Under the pieces are notes generated by a model. It ran no database searches, was not told where the DNA came from, and worked only from the letters and a program-made list of their open reading frames with translations. Of a stretch of DNA of 7,485 nt, positions 5,245 through 7,485 are shown in pieces; positions within the stretch are counted from its first letter, which is position 1, and the number at the start of each line of letters is the position of its first letter. The translations under genes were made by a program, and so were the position numbers. The DNA is from an uncultured Lachnospiraceae bacterium (GTDB lineage: Bacteria; Bacillota; Clostridia; Lachnospirales; Lachnospiraceae): NCBI GenBank assembly GCA_947175305.1, contig CAMWMO010000064.1, positions 1 to 7,485 of the forward strand, given 5' to 3'.

Positions 5245-6270
5245 ATGAAACTTTTATCAGTTGCAATACCCTGCTATAACTCGGAAGATTATATGAAAAA
5301 GTGCATTGAGTCGCTGCTTGTCGGCGGCGAGGATGTGGAGATATTGATCGTGGATGACGGCTCTACGGATGGAACCGGCAAGATCGCGGATGCTTATGAA
5401 AGCCGGTATCCCTCTATTGTGAAGGCGATTCACAAGGAGAACGGGGGACATGGCTCCGCCGTCAATGCGGGGCTTGCCCATGCGACGGGTCTCTATTATA
5501 AAGTAGTGGACAGCGACGATTGGGTGAAGGAGAGCGCTTATCAGAAAATTCTGGATACCCTGCGGGACATCATTGCGCGGGGCGACACGCTGGACATGCT
5601 GATCAGCAATTTTGTATATGAGAAGGAGGGAGAGAAGAAACACAAGGTGATGAAGTATCACCATGCTCTTCCGCAGGACAAGATATTTGGCTGGAATGAG
5701 GTGAGGCATTTTCACAAGGGACAATATATCCTTATGCATTCGGTCATCTTTCGGACGAAGCTTTTGCGTGAGTGCGGATTGAACCTGCCGGAAAAAACTT
5801 TCTATGTGGATAATATCTTCGTCTTTGAACCTTTGCCTTATGTTAAGAATATGTACTATCTCGATGTGAATTTTTATCGATATTATATCGGCAGAGAGGG
5901 ACAGTCGGTCAACGAGGAGATCATGATCAGCCGGATCGATCAGCAGATCAAGGTCAATAAGATCATGATAGATTATTTTGTGGATAATAAAAACAAGATA
6001 GTAGGAAAAAGTAAGCTCAAAAAATATATGTTGAACTATCTGGAGATCATCACAGTGATCTCTTCCGTCATGCTGATACGCTCCGGCACAGAAGAAAATC
6101 TCGAAAAGAAAGCCAAACTCTGGGAGTATATCAGACAGAAGGATATCGGATTGTTTATAAAGCTGCGATACGGTGTGCTCGGCAATTCTATGAATCTGCC
6201 GGGAAAGGGGGGAAGAAAGATTACTGTGGAAGGATACAAGATCTGTAGAAGATTTTTTAAATTCAATTAA
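5245..6270 (+). CDS. Family 2 glycosyltransferase (GT-A fold)
   Basis: This 341-aa protein is a GT2-type inverting glycosyltransferase that would transfer a sugar from a nucleotide-sugar donor to a cell-surface polysaccharide, lipid or teichoic-acid-like acceptor at the inner face of the membrane. The GT-A signature is clear: LLSVAIPCYNSEDYMKKCI (3-21), IVDDGSTDGT (35-44) binding the nucleotide, KENGGHGSAVNAGL (64-77), and the DxD-type metal site DSDDW (89-93). The C-terminal half is a less conserved acceptor region (about 150-341), ending in a basic segment (KICRRFFKFN); no transmembrane helix is convincing, so attachment is peripheral. The start at 5245 matches the family N-terminus. The purine site GGGAAGGG (5225-5232) is 12 bases away, rather far, and there is no alternative in-frame start. 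It is a single gene ended by a strong terminator. Donor and acceptor cannot be inferred. Confidence 0.88.
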   Translation: MKLLSVAIPCYNSEDYMKKCIESLLVGGEDVEILIVDDGSTDGTGKIADAYESRYPSIVKAIHKENGGHGSAVNAGLAHATGLYYKVVDSDDWVKESAYQKILDTLRDIIARGDTLDMLISNFVYEKEGEKKHKVMKYHHALPQDKIFGWNEVRHFHKGQYILMHSVIFRTKLLRECGLNLPEKTFYVDNIFVFEPLPYVKNMYYLDVNFYRYYIGREGQSVNEEIMISRIDQQIKVNKIMIDYFVDNKNKIVGKSKLKKYMLNYLEIITVISSVMLIRSGTEENLEKKAKLWEYIRQKDIGLFIKLRYGVLGNSMNLPGKGGRKITVEGYKICRRFFKFN

Positions 6271-6272
6271 AG

Positions 6273-6322
6273 GAGCTGTTGCAAAAGTAGATAAATCTAC
6301 CAGAGCAACAGCTCTCTTTTTT
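6273..6322 (+). terminator. Two-tier intrinsic terminator between convergent genes
   Basis: A perfect 10-bp outer stem GAGCTGTTGC / GCAACAGCTC (6273-6282 / 6305-6314) encloses a perfect 6-bp inner stem GTAGAT / ATCTAC (6287-6292 / 6295-6300). A T-rich tract TCTTTTTT (6315-6322) follows. It begins three bases after the glycosyltransferase stop, and its T-tract overlaps the stop codon of the convergent PAP2 gene. In the minus direction the trailing T-run is short (CCTTTAATT), so it may be only partly bidirectional. Confidence 0.9.
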
Positions 6323-7019
6323 AGAGTAAAGTGCCGGGTTTTCTTTTGTTCCGTCTGCGCAGGCCGTGATAGAAGTGGAGAAGCATGTCGGAACGGTATA
6401 CGATGCCGTACATAACACCGGCCATAATGAAGGCGGTGGCTACATCAAACACGGAATGCTGCTTGATCAGCATAGTTGATAAAATGATGGAAATACACAG
6501 AATCAGGGAGAAGATCCGAATTCTCTTTTTCTGCTCAAGCCGTGCACTTTTCATCACGGCGAAATGACAGCCGAGAGAGTTGTACACGTGGATGCTGGGC
6601 CAGAGGTTTGTCGGTGTGTCCGCGGCGTAGAGCATGCTTACCATTCTGCTGAAAATATTATCCCTCGGCATGGCGACGGGGCGCAGATCGTGCCCGTTCG
6701 GCCATAGGGTGCTGATGATCAAAAAAATGGTCATTCCCGTAAACAGGAAAGTGCAGGTCCGAAAATAATCGTCCTTATCTTTAAAGAAAAAATACACAAT
6801 CACTGTCGCCACATAGGCAAACCACAGGAAGTAGGGGATGACAAACACCTCGCAGAAAGGGATCAAGTCGTCCGGCGCTACGTGGATCAGTCGGTAATGT
6901 CTGGTCACGGTTCTTTCCAGATAGGCAAACCACTGCATGTACACGATTCCGTAAAGGAGCAGCGGCAGCGCGTGTCTGTATTTATGAAATAATGATTTGA
7001 ATTGTATTTTTCTTTCCAT
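6321..7019 (-). CDS. PAP2-family integral membrane phosphatase (lipid phosphatase / phosphotransferase type)
   Basis: A 232-aa membrane protein of the PAP2 superfamily, which acts on phospholipid- or isoprenoid-phosphate substrates at the membrane. Counting from the ATG at 7019, hydrophobic segments lie at about 16-34, 58-79, 88-105, 166-186 and 192-208. Active-site elements are atypical but recognisable: WPNGHDLRP (106-114) as the Arg-Pro element, WPSIH (140-144) in place of PSGH with H144 as acid, and IKQHSVFDV (185-193) with nucleophile H188 and D192. This variant is the Aur1/inositol-phosphotransferase-like branch seen in Firmicutes. The C-terminus is strongly basic (RRRNKRK), consistent with a cytoplasmic tail. 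An upstream in-frame TTG (7055) would lengthen the protein by 12 residues but lies inside the -35 hexamer, so I reject it. There is no Shine-Dalgarno before 7019. Convergent with the glycosyltransferase; joint action on a cell-envelope lipid is possible but unproven. Confidence 0.85.
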   Translation of the reverse strand: MERKIQFKSLFHKYRHALPLLLYGIVYMQWFAYLERTVTRHYRLIHVAPDDLIPFCEVFVIPYFLWFAYVATVIVYFFFKDKDDYFRTCTFLFTGMTIFLIISTLWPNGHDLRPVAMPRDNIFSRMVSMLYAADTPTNLWPSIHVYNSLGCHFAVMKSARLEQKKRIRIFSLILCISIILSTMLIKQHSVFDVATAFIMAGVMYGIVYRSDMLLHFYHGLRRRNKRKPGTLL

Positions 7020-7027
7020 GATAGTAC

Positions 7028-7055
7028 ATGATAGCAGATGGGGGCGAAAAGTCAA
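7028..7055 (-). promoter_or_regulatory. Promoter of the PAP2 gene, positioned for a leaderless transcript
   Basis: Reading the minus strand, TTGACT (7055-7050) and TATCAT (7033-7028) are separated by 16 bp and each match the consensus at five of six positions. Only eight bases separate the -10 from the ATG at 7019, so the predicted transcription start falls on or within a few bases of the start codon. Confidence 0.6.
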
Positions 7056-7162
7056 AATAAGATTTCCATAAAGATTTCTTAATTTTCTCTAAAAAACTAT
7101 CCATTGTGCTAAAGCGATATCTATTTGCACAAGTCTTCATCAGGAAGCGTCATAAATTTTGT

Positions 7163-7191
7163 TTGCATTACATAGCATAATACCTTATAAT
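7163..7191 (+). promoter_or_regulatory. Promoter of glyA
   Basis: TTGCAT (7163-7168) and a perfect TATAAT (7186-7191) are separated by 17 bp. The predicted start is about 7198, leaving a leader of about 78 bases before glyA. Confidence 0.6.
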
Positions 7192-7215
7192 ATTGTTTTG
7201 AAATTGCCTCTATTT

Positions 7216-7256
7216 ATATGAGATTATATGAGATTAGGAAAATACGCATGTATTTT
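7216..7256 (+). repeat. Tandem 10-mer and small hairpin in the glyA leader
   Basis: ATATGAGATT is repeated exactly (7216-7225 and 7226-7235). Directly after it lies a perfect 7-bp A/T-rich hairpin AAAATAC / GTATTTT (7239-7245 / 7250-7256, loop GCAT), just before the ribosome binding site. I see neither a T-tract nor the tandem-aptamer architecture of a glycine riboswitch. The hairpin could be chance in AT-rich DNA. Confidence 0.5.
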
Positions 7257-7275
7257 AGAAAGGTAGGAGCGAGGA

Positions 7276-7485
7276 ATGTATTCATTTGAAGAAGTAAGAC
7301 AGGCAGATCCGGAGATCGCGCAGGCTATATTGGATGAGCAGAACAGACAAAATTCCCATATTGAGCTGATCGCATCTGAGAACTGGGTGAGTAAGGCGGT
7401 TATGGCGGCTATGGGAAGCCCTCTCACGAACAAGTATGCGGAAGGGTATCCCGCTAAGCGTTACTACGGCGGGTGCGAATTCGTG
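7276..7485 (+). CDS. glyA: Serine hydroxymethyltransferase, N-terminal part (cut by window end)
   Basis: The first 70 codons of a PLP-dependent enzyme that interconverts serine and glycine while charging tetrahydrofolate with a one-carbon unit, the main cellular source of one-carbon groups. The highly conserved N-terminal blocks are all present: [12 protein letters not shown] (28-39), [13 protein letters not shown] (47-59) and [10 protein letters not shown] (61-70). The full protein should be about 410 aa, so the PLP lysine lies beyond the window. The start is fixed by AGGAG (7265-7269) six bases before the ATG and by agreement with the family N-terminus. It is transcribed from its own promoter, away from the PAP2 gene. 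The frame is open to the last base with no sign of damage. Confidence 0.96.
   Translation, partial: MYSFEEVRQADPEIAQAILDEQNRQNSHIELIASENWVSKAVMAAMGSPLTNKYAEGYPAKRYYGGCEFV

Noticed and set aside
7020..7055. TTG start at 7055 extending the PAP2 protein by 12 residues.
   Set aside because: The TTG is part of the -35 hexamer TTGACT, so those codons would lie upstream of the transcript. No ribosome binding site supports it.
7198..7275. Glycine or other riboswitch in the glyA leader.
   Set aside because: The leader is only about 78 bases, AT-rich, and lacks the conserved aptamer blocks and any terminator hairpin with T-tract.

Overview
The window reads as chromosomal DNA of a low-to-mid GC Firmicute, most likely a Lachnospiraceae-type Clostridium relative. 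The basis is the gene content (a ThrH-type phosphatase, a DUF1653 protein, a clostridial-style MutY, a PAP2 membrane phosphatase), the strong purine-rich Shine-Dalgarno sites, the hairpin/T-tract terminators and the GAAC-N4-GTTC LexA-like boxes. No rRNA, tRNA, CRISPR array, insertion sequence or phage module is visible.

Left part (1-1570): a 16-bp tandem duplication lies at the window edge. It is followed by a two-gene unit of thrH (phosphoserine phosphatase/homoserine phosphotransferase family) and a 96-aa uncharacterised protein, closed by a clear intrinsic terminator. A separately transcribed small cysteine-rich protein with an N-terminal hydrophobic segment follows. A perfect inverted repeat sits between its possible promoter hexamers.

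Middle part (1563-5136): the 216-bp gap 1563-1778 is the most unusual non-coding stretch. It holds two LexA-like boxes flanking a TATAAT hexamer, then two strong hairpins with no convincing gene, then a second good promoter. Downstream, all on the plus strand, are a DUF1653 protein with an extra C-terminal domain, a cytosolic-IA-type 5'-nucleotidase whose ribosome binding site is buried in a hairpin, and a 587-aa single-frame fusion of SfsA (nuclease-like) with a complete MutY adenine glycosylase. The last two genes are 14 bp apart and probably form an operon. Together they suggest a genome-maintenance or nucleotide-handling cluster that may be reached by SOS-controlled transcription; this is inference.

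Right part (5137-7485): a family-2 glycosyltransferase (plus strand) converges on a PAP2-family membrane phosphatase (minus strand) at a strong two-tier terminator. The PAP2 promoter is placed so that transcription would begin at or within a few bases of the only plausible ATG, with no Shine-Dalgarno, so the mRNA may be leaderless. The window ends inside glyA (serine hydroxymethyltransferase), which has its own promoter and a roughly 80-base leader with a small tandem repeat and hairpin.

The best candidates for something new are the SfsA-MutY fusion and the LexA-box/structured-RNA element upstream of its neighbourhood.
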